Positions 31,552 through 39,741 of a stretch of 42,432 nucleotides of DNA are shown one piece after another. This DNA is from an uncultured Bacteroidota bacterium. GTDB taxonomy: Bacteria; Bacteroidota; Bacteroidia; UKL13-3. A program made the translations under genes and the position numbers. The DNA lies in the NCBI GenBank assembly GCA_903897855.1, contig CAIUDH010000014.1, forward strand, positions 1 through 42,432. The letters are read 5' to 3'. The notes under the pieces are model-generated. The model saw only the letters and a program-made list of their open reading frames with translations, made no database searches and was not told where the DNA came from. The stretch's first letter is position 1, and every line of letters begins with the position of its first letter.

Positions 31552-33939
31552 ATGTACAAGAAAATATTACTCTCCCTTACCCTAAGTTTTGCCTATTTCC
31601 TCGGTAACACTCAAGTAAACCCTTATCCACTGGTATCGATTGATACCTTGCAGTTTGCAAATGCCTTAAAACTGTCGGCCAATAACTCGGCACCCGATTA
31701 TATTAATCCGACCTTCAGAAATGCGGTCTATACTGATACTGTTCAGGTAGAAGGTTATGTAACGTTCAATCCTAAGACCTATGCCTTAAGTTTAAGTCGT
31801 TATGGTTGTTTCCTGCAAACTTCGCCAACAGCGACCCCATGGGGCACCATGCATGTGCTTCTCGACAAAGGTTTATACCCTGGAGATACCATCGGAGGGA
31901 TGGATCAAATTGTGAAATATTTTGCAAATTTCGAATTCGGACTGAAAGTGAAATGTACCGGAAAAATGAGTGAGTTCAACGGTATGACTCAGTTAGCACT
32001 CTTGAAAATAGAAAGTGAGATCACGAATTTAACGCCAGCTAATATTCAACCCAAAGTTTTAAATGTAGATGTTTTTGAGAAAAATATTGGAGGGGTTCAA
32101 ACCTATCAACCAACCACTGGAGAGCAGTGGGAAGGTGCTTATATAGAACTTAGAAATGTAACGGTGGTCGACCGTTCTCTGAGTGGTTCACGTTGGAGTT
32201 GGGCTTTACAAGATGCCAATGGAAATAAAATGAAAGTGTATGATGTATCGGGATATTTTAGAAATGACAATTTAGATCGCGACCCTCTTACTCCGGTAAA
32301 CTTTGCGCCTCCTTTGGTAGGGACTACACTTGCTTATGTAAGAGGTGCTGTCATGGAAGTGGTTTCTGGGGGATTTACAGGATACTATATCTCTCCCTTA
32401 AAGCCCAGTGATATCGGCCCTTCTACATTTATCCCTCCCTCCATCACTAACCGCAGGCATATTCCTGTTATTGCAACAAGCACTAGTGCTGTAAAACTTA
32501 GCTGTAAAGCCATCGACGATTCAACGATTGTAAACACGGTACTTTATTACGCAGTAGGAGTAAGTAATACCACCTATACTGCAGTAACGATGACTGATAT
32601 GGGTAGCGGTATTTATGAATCCACAGTGCCAGCTCAACCCAATGGTACCGTGGTGAAATACTGGTTCCGCGCCTGGGATAATGGGGGTCACAACTCTGTT
32701 GATACCGCTTCTAATGCCTTGGCTTATATTGTTACCGATGGTGGCATCAACTCTATAGCGCAACTGCAATATTCGCCTTTCCCGGGAGGTAATTCAATAT
32801 GGATGAATGATACTCTTTCTGGCATTAGTGTAGGTGGTATCGTTACGGCCTCACTTTACGATATGTCGTTTGAACCAGCCATTCAAAACGGAACAGCTCC
32901 CAACTCTGGTATCTTTTTCGCTGCGCAAGCCAATGATAGTGTGGCTTTATGGCGACGTGGGGATAGCGTCATCATCAACTCCTGCATTGTAAAAGAAACA
33001 TTCAATGTTACTACCTTAGATCATATTGGATATTATGGCGGAGTGAAAAACTATACCATCGTATCTTCAAATAATAACTTGCCTGCTTTTAATACCAATT
33101 TAACTATCGACTCTGTAATAGCTAAATCGCCTAATTATACAGAACCTTATGAAGGTATGCTGGTGCGCTATAATGATGTATATTGTGTACATAAAAACCC
33201 TGACATTACCTCTAATAATGGGGAGTTTAGTATTTATAAAGACACCTCAACAGTAAACGGATTACGTTGTGATGATGACTCAAAAGATATAGGATCAACG
33301 TATAATGTAGACTCGATGGTGGTAAAAACTAAAAAATACGGATTCGTTCAAGGCTTGATGTATTTCAGTTTCAGTAACTGGAAATTGGAGCCTCGCGACA
33401 GAGCCGACATTGATGGAAATGATAGAACAATCCCTGTTATTACTCGTAAAGGGGCTGATACTATTTATGTAACCCGTGGTGCCACTTATACCGATGCTGG
33501 TGCCATCGCTTACGATAATTTAGATGGCAATATTACTGCTAAGTTAGTAGTTACAAATCCTGTTAATGCTGCAGTGATAGGCACCTATACCATTTTGTAT
33601 AATGTAAAAGATAATGCAGGAAACTCCGCAGCTCAAGTGCAACGCACGGTAGTGGTGAGAGCAGGAGCCGGTATCTTGACCAAGGCCAACAGCATGGATA
33701 TGGTGGTTTACCCTAATCCTGTGACTGATGTATTAAATGTTTCATTTAACACTGCGAAGGCCATGAATGCAACCCTAAGCTTAACCGATATTAACGGGAA
33801 ACAATTAGTCACTGAAAATTTCGTGACGAAAAGTGGAAATAATAAAATCATTTTGAACACTTCTTCACTTTCTAAAGGGATCTATTTAGTAAACATAAAA
33901 CTTCCCGAAGGTACTGTTGTAGAGAGGTTTATAAAATAA
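31552..33939 (+). CDS. T9SS-secreted multidomain protein with DUF5011-like domain
   Basis: 795 aa. Signal peptide at residues 1-21 (KKILLSLTLSFAYFLGNTQ). Residues about 22-290 are beta-rich; the part near 165-280 (GEQWEGAYIELRNVTVVD) resembles the OB-fold domain seen in YhcR-type extracellular proteins. An Ig-like segment lies near 300-390 (VLYYAVGVSNTTYTAVTM). Residues about 630-705 match the DUF5011/Cry22-like Ig module (TIYVTRGATYTDAGAIAYDNLDG), and about 720-795 are a T9SS type A sorting domain (MVVYPNPVTDVLNVSFN ... LSKGIYLVNIKLPEG). It is expected to be secreted or surface-bound. No catalytic residues are recognised. It is transcribed alone and ends at the terminator at 33958. Confidence 0.88.
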   Translation: MYKKILLSLTLSFAYFLGNTQVNPYPLVSIDTLQFANALKLSANNSAPDYINPTFRNAVYTDTVQVEGYVTFNPKTYALSLSRYGCFLQTSPTATPWGTMHVLLDKGLYPGDTIGGMDQIVKYFANFEFGLKVKCTGKMSEFNGMTQLALLKIESEITNLTPANIQPKVLNVDVFEKNIGGVQTYQPTTGEQWEGAYIELRNVTVVDRSLSGSRWSWALQDANGNKMKVYDVSGYFRNDNLDRDPLTPVNFAPPLVGTTLAYVRGAVMEVVSGGFTGYYISPLKPSDIGPSTFIPPSITNRRHIPVIATSTSAVKLSCKAIDDSTIVNTVLYYAVGVSNTTYTAVTMTDMGSGIYESTVPAQPNGTVVKYWFRAWDNGGHNSVDTASNALAYIVTDGGINSIAQLQYSPFPGGNSIWMNDTLSGISVGGIVTASLYDMSFEPAIQNGTAPNSGIFFAAQANDSVALWRRGDSVIINSCIVKETFNVTTLDHIGYYGGVKNYTIVSSNNNLPAFNTNLTIDSVIAKSPNYTEPYEGMLVRYNDVYCVHKNPDITSNNGEFSIYKDTSTVNGLRCDDDSKDIGSTYNVDSMVVKTKKYGFVQGLMYFSFSNWKLEPRDRADIDGNDRTIPVITRKGADTIYVTRGATYTDAGAIAYDNLDGNITAKLVVTNPVNAAVIGTYTILYNVKDNAGNSAAQVQRTVVVRAGAGILTKANSMDMVVYPNPVTDVLNVSFNTAKAMNATLSLTDINGKQLVTENFVTKSGNNKIILNTSSLSKGIYLVNIKLPEGTVVERFIK

Positions 33940-33957
33940 GAAAGTACTCATTCATAT

Positions 33958-33996
33958 AAAAAGCCATATCTAAAAAAGGTATGGCTTTTTGTTTTT
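33958..33996 (+). terminator. Rho-independent terminator
   Basis: The arms AAAAAGCCATATC (33958-33970) and GGTATGGCTTTTT (33978-33990) form a 13-bp stem with one T-G wobble, around a 7-base A-rich loop, followed by GTTTTT. It lies 19 bases after the stop of the T9SS protein. The stem is nearly symmetrical with A-tracts on the left, so it could also work on the minus strand. Confidence 0.88.
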
Positions 33997-34026
33997 AATA
34001 CCGTTAAATTGCAATTGAATTAAATT

Positions 34027-35250
34027 ATGGAATTTGTAAATAATAAATTTTGCATACAAGGAATCCCGGTTCAAGAACTGGCATTCGATTTTGGAAGCCC
34101 GTTATATGTATATGATGGTGAGAAGATAAAACAGCAATACCATAGGCTTAAAGACGCATTTAACGAAGTAGATGTGCATATTAAGTATGCCTGTAAAGCC
34201 TTATCAAACATCAATATCCTAAAACTGTTGAAACAAGAAGGTGCTGAACTCGATTGTGTTTCCATTGAAGAGGTTCAATTAGGGTTGTATGCAGGTTTCA
34301 AGCCCACTCAAATTCTATTTACTCCGAATTGCGTAAGTTTCGAAGAAATAAAAAAAGCAGTTGCTTTAGGCGTTAAAATAAATATTGATAATATCTCTAT
34401 TCTAGAGCAGTTTGGTCATGAATATGGAAATAAAATTCCATGCTGCATCCGTATTAATCCGCATATCATGGCTGGAGGCAACAAAAATATCTCCACCGGA
34501 CATATCGATTCGAAATTCGGAATAAGTATTTATCAGTTACGACATGTTGTACGTGTGGCGAAAACCAATAATATCCATATTAATGGGTTACACATGCATA
34601 CGGGAAGTGATATCTATGATGCTGAGGTTTTTTTACAAGGCGCCGAATTATTGTTCGAAGCAGCAAAAGATTTCAAGGAACTTGAGTTTCTCGATTTTGG
34701 CAGTGGTTTTAAAGTAGCCTATAAAGATGACGATATCGTTACTGATATAGAAGATTTAGGTAAAAAGATCGCCCTACGTTTCAATGAATTTTGTAAAGAA
34801 TATGGTCGACCCTTGCAACTATGGTTCGAACCGGGTAAGTTTATTGTAAGCGAATCGGGCTATTTACTGGTCACAGCAAGTGTCATCAAGCAAACTACTG
34901 CCACCGTTTTTGTGGGCGTTGATAGTGGTCAAAATCATTTAATCCGACCCATGTTTTATGATGCCTACCACACTATTGTGAATGTATCCAATCCTACGGG
35001 CACTACCCGTGTGTATACGATTGTTGGATATATCTGTGAAACGGATACGTTAGGATGGGATCGTAAATTGAATGAGGTACGTGAGGGCGATATACTGGCG
35101 ATTAAAAATGCGGGCGCCTATGGCTATAGCATGAGCAGCAATTACAACAGTCGTTTAAGGCCAGCAGAGGTGTTAATTGAGAATGGGGCGGCTCGATTGA
35201 TTAGAAAACGTGAAACCTTTGATGATATCATCCGTAATATGGTGGAGTAA
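34027..35250 (+). CDS. lysA: Diaminopimelate decarboxylase
   Basis: 407 aa, the usual size. It converts meso-diaminopimelate to L-lysine, the last step of lysine synthesis, using PLP. Motifs: the PLP lysine K57 in YACKALSN, the phosphate-binding HMHTGSD near 189-195 and the GSGF loop near 225-228, the EPGK element at 268-271 and the active-site C337-E-T-D340 from the other subunit. The fourth residue of the EPG(R/K) element is Lys rather than Arg. The N-terminal barrel and C-terminal beta domains are both complete. It is flanked by a terminator upstream and a PPK2-family gene downstream, so it is probably transcribed on its own. Confidence 0.96.
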   Translation: MEFVNNKFCIQGIPVQELAFDFGSPLYVYDGEKIKQQYHRLKDAFNEVDVHIKYACKALSNINILKLLKQEGAELDCVSIEEVQLGLYAGFKPTQILFTPNCVSFEEIKKAVALGVKINIDNISILEQFGHEYGNKIPCCIRINPHIMAGGNKNISTGHIDSKFGISIYQLRHVVRVAKTNNIHINGLHMHTGSDIYDAEVFLQGAELLFEAAKDFKELEFLDFGSGFKVAYKDDDIVTDIEDLGKKIALRFNEFCKEYGRPLQLWFEPGKFIVSESGYLLVTASVIKQTTATVFVGVDSGQNHLIRPMFYDAYHTIVNVSNPTGTTRVYTIVGYICETDTLGWDRKLNEVREGDILAIKNAGAYGYSMSSNYNSRLRPAEVLIENGAARLIRKRETFDDIIRNMVE

Positions 35251-35315
35251 CTAATTGCCAATCATAAAATATTTTTGGCTCCTGATAATACTGCACTAAT
35301 AATAGATGGAAAGGG

Positions 35316-35323
35316 TATATTTG
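35316..35323 (+). promoter_or_regulatory. Candidate -7 box for the PPK2-family gene
   Basis: TATATTTG is a perfect TAnnTTTG box 45 bases before the ATG at 35368; no -33 TTTG lies at 18-21 bases upstream. Confidence 0.33.
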
Positions 35324-35367
35324 TTATTCAATAATTTTCTATTCTTGATTTAAAAAATTATTAAGCC

Positions 35368-36219
35368 ATGTCACAAAAAAATACAAAATCATTTGACATC
35401 ACCAAGTGTGATACGGGTTACAAAGGCAAAAAATTAAACAAAGAAAAAGGCAAAGAATTACTCGCCAAACGTATTGAAGAGCTGGCGGAGCTGCAAAACC
35501 GGTTTTATGCCGATGGTAGAAGAAGTTTGCTCATCATTCTTCAGGCTATGGATGCCGCTGGAAAAGATTCAACCATTCGAAAGGTTTTTTCTGGCATTAA
35601 TCCTCAAGGTATTGAGGTTACGAGCTTCAAGTCGCCTTCACATCTAGAGCTTCGGCACGATTTTTTATGGAGATGCAGCAAAGAATTACCTGAACAAGGC
35701 AAGTGGCAGGTGTTTAATCGAAGTTATTATGAAGAAGTTTTAGCAGTAAGAATTCATCCTGAGTATTTGGAGGCTCAAAATTTACCACCTGAAGCCAAAA
35801 GCGAGAAGTTCTGGAAAAACAGGTATGAAGATATAAATAATTTTGAGAGATATATCACCCGCAATGGCGTATTGGTCATTAAGTTTTTCCTGAATGTAAG
35901 TCTTAATGAACAAGCCAAACGATTCATAGAACGAGCTGAAAAAGCCGAGAAGAATTGGAAAGTAGGAACCTATGATATGAAAGAACGTGAGTTGCGACCT
36001 CAATATATGAAGGCCATTAGTGAGATGGTTCAAAATACCAGCACAGAATATGCTCCCTGGAATATCATCCCTGCCGATGATAAATGGTATACGCATCTTC
36101 TCATCGCAGACTCTATCATTGAAACATTGGGGAAATATGAAATACATTATCCTAAGCCTGATAAAGATCAACTGATCGCCATGAAAGAAGTGAAGGAAAA
36201 ATTAATCAAAAGTATTTAA
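35368..36219 (+). CDS. Polyphosphate kinase 2 family protein
   Basis: 283 aa. PPK2 enzymes use inorganic polyphosphate to phosphorylate nucleoside mono- or diphosphates. The Walker A-like loop is A60-M-D-A-A-G-K66-D (QAMDAAGKDSTIRKVF), typical of PPK2. The Walker B/lid region is FNRSYYEEVLAVRIHPEYL (116-134), followed by NNFERYITRNGVLVIKFFLNVS and W-x-V-GTYDMKERELRPQYMKA. One PPK2 domain with a short N-terminal extension fits class I or class III single-domain enzymes; I cannot tell AMP- from ADP-phosphorylating activity by eye. It is independent of lysA, with 117 bases between them. Confidence 0.92.
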   Translation: MSQKNTKSFDITKCDTGYKGKKLNKEKGKELLAKRIEELAELQNRFYADGRRSLLIILQAMDAAGKDSTIRKVFSGINPQGIEVTSFKSPSHLELRHDFLWRCSKELPEQGKWQVFNRSYYEEVLAVRIHPEYLEAQNLPPEAKSEKFWKNRYEDINNFERYITRNGVLVIKFFLNVSLNEQAKRFIERAEKAEKNWKVGTYDMKERELRPQYMKAISEMVQNTSTEYAPWNIIPADDKWYTHLLIADSIIETLGKYEIHYPKPDKDQLIAMKEVKEKLIKSI

Positions 36220-36249
36220 AGATTGAAGGGGCACAAAAACATTGTGTTT

Positions 36250-36289
36250 CATAGTCTGGACATGAAATGAATTGTTTAAACAGACTATG
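36250..36289. repeat. Perfect 9-bp inverted repeat between ppk2-like and ubiA-like genes
   Basis: CATAGTCTG (36250-36258) and CAGACTATG (36281-36289) are exact reverse complements separated by 22 bases, 30 bases after the PPK2 stop and 29 bases before the next start. A short T-run (CCTTTT) follows the right arm. It may be a weak terminator or a protein-binding site. Confidence 0.5.
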
Positions 36290-36318
36290 CCTTTTGCGGG
36301 CTACTAACATAATACATC

Positions 36319-37176
36319 TTGAAATTATTCAATTTTCTCCTTCATTCACATATTTTCATCTCTCTTGGGGCCGTGTTTTTAGCCGTGGAAACACAGGTTC
36401 AATTGGGTATGCATCCGCAATGGCATCCCTATTTGTTCATTATTTTTTTTGCCACGTTAGTCGATTATAATTTCCACCGGCTAATCACGATGTTTGCCAA
36501 CCGGGAGGCGTTAAATGCAGAGAAGCATCGATGGTTAAGGGAAAACAGAAGCTTGTTTTTTGTGATCATGGGCTTGTCTGTACTTGGTTTTTTAGTGTCT
36601 ATCCTAGAGGCGAAAAGAGATGTTTTGATTGCCCTTACCCCAATTGCTTTCATTACCTTATTTTACACTCTACCCTTGATTAAAATCAAAAATAGCTATT
36701 TTCGACTTCGTGATATTCCTTATCTGAAAATATTTCTTATCGCCTCGGTGTGGTCGATGGTTACTATTTTCTTGCCTATTATTCAAACCGGACTTTCGTA
36801 TGGGAAAGAGCATGTCGCGCTGATGTTAACAGAGCGGTTTCTTTTTATTTTTGCCATTGCCATTCCTTTCGATATCAGAGATTTGAACACCGACCGTGAA
36901 CTAGGGTTAAGAACGATACCTGTCTTGCTTGGAGAAAAAAATGCCACTCGACTTGCGAGTTTCTCACTTCTGCTATTTTCACTCATTTGCTTAGGTCATT
37001 ATGGGTATTATAATCTGGGCTTCCTTTTGCCAGCTTATATTTTCTCCGCCATCACTACAATCTTAATCCTCCATAGCTCAAAACTACGGAAACTTCCGTT
37101 TTACTACCTCGGCATTCTTGATGGAACGCTGTTGATGAAAGGATTGCTTGTATATTTTTGTTTTCTTTTGAAATGA
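36319..37176 (+). CDS. UbiA-like prenyltransferase-family membrane protein
   Basis: 285 aa with about eight hydrophobic segments. It starts at TTG 36319 (LKLFNFLLHSHIFISLGAVF); no in-frame ATG precedes the first helix. The second Asp motif of the UbiA family is clear: D185-I-R-D188-L-N-T-D192-R (PFDIRDLNTDRELGLRTIPVLLG). The first motif, normally N-D-x-x-D-x-x-x-D, is absent: the matching region reads D49-Y-N-F-H-R. Typical UbiA enzymes move a prenyl chain onto an aromatic or lipid acceptor at the membrane, so a normal magnesium-diphosphate site here is doubtful. Similar Bacteroidota proteins exist, to my knowledge, without an assigned substrate. Confidence 0.75.
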   Translation: MKLFNFLLHSHIFISLGAVFLAVETQVQLGMHPQWHPYLFIIFFATLVDYNFHRLITMFANREALNAEKHRWLRENRSLFFVIMGLSVLGFLVSILEAKRDVLIALTPIAFITLFYTLPLIKIKNSYFRLRDIPYLKIFLIASVWSMVTIFLPIIQTGLSYGKEHVALMLTERFLFIFAIAIPFDIRDLNTDRELGLRTIPVLLGEKNATRLASFSLLLFSLICLGHYGYYNLGFLLPAYIFSAITTILILHSSKLRKLPFYYLGILDGTLLMKGLLVYFCFLLK

Positions 37177-37203
37177 ATTATCACCTCCTTGGAGCTCAAT
37201 GGT

Positions 37204-37256
37204 ATCAAAACCTTAGTCAACCCAACTTTCCTCAAAGATCTCTCTAAAGTTTTGAT
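37204..37256. repeat. 13-bp inverted repeat, one mismatch
   Basis: ATCAAAACCTTAG (37204-37216) and CTAAAGTTTTGAT (37244-37256) are reverse complements except for one position, with a 27-base spacer. It starts 28 bases after the UbiA-like stop, so it may end that transcript or form a binding site; there is a T-tract about 15 bases later. Confidence 0.5.
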
Positions 37257-37452
37257 TTAAAATAGATTAGTTTTTTTAATCGGGAACATTTTAGGTTCCT
37301 GTTATTGGTAAAATTCTTTGTCAGAGTTTGGCAATTATAGCCTCAAAGGGGTTAATCTTGATGCGTAATGGTGCAAAGCTCTTCAAAGAAGTAAATACTC
37401 CGTTTGGAGATAAATCAATTATATAAACATATAGTCACACCAAAAAAAAACA

Positions 37453-37460
37453 TACCTTTG
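37453..37460 (+). promoter_or_regulatory. Candidate -7 box for leucine dehydrogenase
   Basis: TACCTTTG matches TAnnTTTG, 31 bases before the ATG at 37491 and just after a run of nine A; no TTTG at the -33 position. Confidence 0.38.
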
Positions 37461-37490
37461 CATCCGAATTTAAAAAACGCTTAAATTATC

Positions 37491-38591
37491 ATGTCTCAAG
37501 CTACAGAAAATACAATGGTTACCGACCCCAATATTTTTGGTCAACTAACAAAATTCGACCATGAAGAAATGGTGTTCTGCAACGATAATGCCACAGGATT
37601 GAGGGCTATCATTTGCATACACAACACCGTGTTAGGGCCAGGATTAGGGGGCACTCGTTTTTATAACTATGCCAACGATCAGGATGCTATAACAGATGTG
37701 CTTCGGTTATCTCGCGGCATGAGTTTTAAGTCGTCGATCGCAGGATTAAATTTAGGCGGAGCGAAAGCGGTGATTATAGGCGATCCGAATCAATTAAAAT
37801 CAGAAGCATTCTTCCGTAAATTTGGTCGGTTCATCGAAAATTTGAATGGAAAATACATCACTGCCGAAGATGTGGGTACTACGATCAAAGATATGGAGTA
37901 CATAAAAATGGAAACGGATCATGTTGTTGGCCTCTCTGAGAACAGAGGAGGAGGTGGTGATCCAAGTCCGGTAACAGCTTACGGTGTTTATATGGGCATG
38001 AAAGCTTCGGCCAAAGAAACTTGGGGAAGCGAATCATTAAGCGGAAAACGTATTGCGGTTCAAGGCATAGGCAAAGTAGGGGAGCATTTAGTAGCTCACC
38101 TCGTGAAGGAAGGTGCAAAAGTGTATATTACTGACGTGAATCAAGAATCGTTAGCTCGTGTGAGCAAGACTCATAATGTGGAAGTGGTAGCGAAAGATGC
38201 GATTTATGGTTTAGAGGTTGATATTTTCGCTCCTTGTGCGATGGGTGCCATTTTAAATACTGAAAATATAAATCAATTAAAAGGAAGTATCATTTGTGGT
38301 GCTGCCAATAATCAATTAGCCGATGAGGTAATTCATGGCAATTTAATAACCAGCAAAAAGATTAATTACGCTCCTGATTTCTTGGTTAATTCAGGTGGTA
38401 TCATTAATGTTTACAGTGAGCTTATTGGTTATAATAGAGAAATCGCCTATGCTCAAACTGAAAACATCTACAACCAAACGCTTGAAATATATAAAAAAGC
38501 CAGGGAAGATAAAAGCACCACACACCAAGCGGCATTAAACATCGCCGAAAAACGCATTCATGATTATGCGAAGGTGAAATCGACCTATTAG
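37491..38591 (+). CDS. Leucine dehydrogenase (Glu/Leu/Phe/Val dehydrogenase family)
   Basis: 366 aa, the length of leucine/valine/phenylalanine dehydrogenases rather than glutamate dehydrogenase (about 450 aa). It performs NAD-dependent oxidative deamination of branched-chain amino acids to 2-keto acids and the reverse. The substrate-binding GPGLGGTRF (49-57), the lysines K80 (GMSFK) and K92 (GGAKAVI) and the dinucleotide-binding GIGKVG loop (near 192-197) are all present, with the NSGGIINV segment near the end. A role in branched-chain amino acid catabolism or in making branched fatty-acid precursors is expected. It is transcribed alone, with its own -7-like box. Confidence 0.93.
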   Translation: MSQATENTMVTDPNIFGQLTKFDHEEMVFCNDNATGLRAIICIHNTVLGPGLGGTRFYNYANDQDAITDVLRLSRGMSFKSSIAGLNLGGAKAVIIGDPNQLKSEAFFRKFGRFIENLNGKYITAEDVGTTIKDMEYIKMETDHVVGLSENRGGGGDPSPVTAYGVYMGMKASAKETWGSESLSGKRIAVQGIGKVGEHLVAHLVKEGAKVYITDVNQESLARVSKTHNVEVVAKDAIYGLEVDIFAPCAMGAILNTENINQLKGSIICGAANNQLADEVIHGNLITSKKINYAPDFLVNSGGIINVYSELIGYNREIAYAQTENIYNQTLEIYKKAREDKSTTHQAALNIAEKRIHDYAKVKSTY

Positions 38592-38707
38592 TAGGAGGGA
38601 AGCGGTAAGTGAGACTTCGTATTTTTTAATGCCTTTTGATAGTTATTTGACACCTTTTTGCAGTATTTCATTCTTAATTTTCCATTTTCTATTTAAATTA
38701 ATTGCCC

Positions 38708-39679
38708 ATGCTTAATAGACGTCTTCATAGAATGCTTGTACTCCATAGGGTGTATGCCTCTTTCCAAACAGAGAATTATGATTATGCTTATCATAGCCGG
38801 CAATTAGAGGAAGAAATTGTACGCCTTGAATCTTCTTTCTATACATTAGCATCTTTACCAATTACTTTAAAGCATTATGCTGAAGTAGAAATAACGAATA
38901 AGCTGAATCGTTACGTAAAATCTGTTGGAGAACTGCCACTTACCAATATTGTAGAAAATCAAGCTATCTTGGCTATAGAAAACCATGAAGCCTTCATGTT
39001 CAGAGTTACGAAGAACAGATATGGTTGGAATCATTATCCGGACATCGCTAAAAGCATTTATGAACGACTCAAGCTGAGTGAGGTGTTTATTAACTATTGT
39101 AACACACCACGTAAAGGTTTTGGCGACGACAAGCAATTCCTGATTCACCTCTTTACTGAAATAAAAAACGCCCCACCTATTAATGATGAAGATTTAGAAT
39201 CAACGGTAGATAAGGAGTGGATTGAAAACAACACTTTGCGTAATTTTTATGATGATTTGTTGGATGAGCTTTTTCCTAATTGGTATGAAGTGAAAGTACC
39301 CGTAAATGTATCTGTGACCAAGGCTTTTCAAGCCCTTAAGGAAACGGAAGGCGATTTCCTTAGTGTGATGAAGGATGATCGTGAAGATGAAATTGCTTTG
39401 AGTGAACGAATTTTGAAAGCGACATTAATCAACCGGGTGGAAATTGAAAAGGCACTTGTAAGCACCCTCGAAAACTGGGATATAGAACGTGTATCGGTAG
39501 TGGATCGCTCTTTGTTATTTATGGCTTCTGCTGAGATGCTTTTCCTGCCCGATATCCCTGCTAGAGTTACCATTAATGAATATCTTGAACTCGCTAAAAA
39601 TTATTCCTCCCCCGATAGTAAAAATTTCATTAACGGAGTTTTGGATAAGGTGTTGAAGGAAAGTGGTAAAGGAATTTAG
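38708..39679 (+). CDS. nusB: Transcription antitermination factor NusB (Bacteroidota-type, long form)
   Basis: 323 aa. It starts at ATG 38708, giving MLNRRLHRMLVLHRVYASFQ, the typical Bacteroidota NusB beginning; the TTG at 38702 would add two residues. Classical NusB is about 140 aa. Here the NusB fold lies at the C-terminus (about 215-320: ILKATLINRVEIEKAL, WDIERVSVVDRSLLFMASAEMLF, PARVTINEYLELAKNY, FINGVLDKVLKE), and the N-terminal half is the helical extension common in this phylum. It helps form the NusB-NusE complex for rRNA antitermination. It is convergent with murF, 62 bases apart with no clear terminator between. Confidence 0.92.
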   Translation: MLNRRLHRMLVLHRVYASFQTENYDYAYHSRQLEEEIVRLESSFYTLASLPITLKHYAEVEITNKLNRYVKSVGELPLTNIVENQAILAIENHEAFMFRVTKNRYGWNHYPDIAKSIYERLKLSEVFINYCNTPRKGFGDDKQFLIHLFTEIKNAPPINDEDLESTVDKEWIENNTLRNFYDDLLDELFPNWYEVKVPVNVSVTKAFQALKETEGDFLSVMKDDREDEIALSERILKATLINRVEIEKALVSTLENWDIERVSVVDRSLLFMASAEMLFLPDIPARVTINEYLELAKNYSSPDSKNFINGVLDKVLKESGKGI

Positions 39680-39741
39680 TTTTTTTTTAAAAGTTGCGGG
39701 TAAATTCAAGGACAAAGCTTCTAACACTTTATTTATAGCTC

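Larger units (their letters stand above)
37177..37490. other. 314-bp intergenic region upstream of leucine dehydrogenase
   Basis: No credible coding frame. It holds a 13-bp imperfect inverted repeat (37204-37256), a small hairpin (37281-37301: CGGGAAC, 7-base loop, GTTCCTG with one G-T wobble), a T-tract (37271-37277) and a TAnnTTTG box near its right end. It is AT-rich and long for this gene-dense window, consistent with a regulated promoter region or an unrecognised small RNA. Confidence 0.5.
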
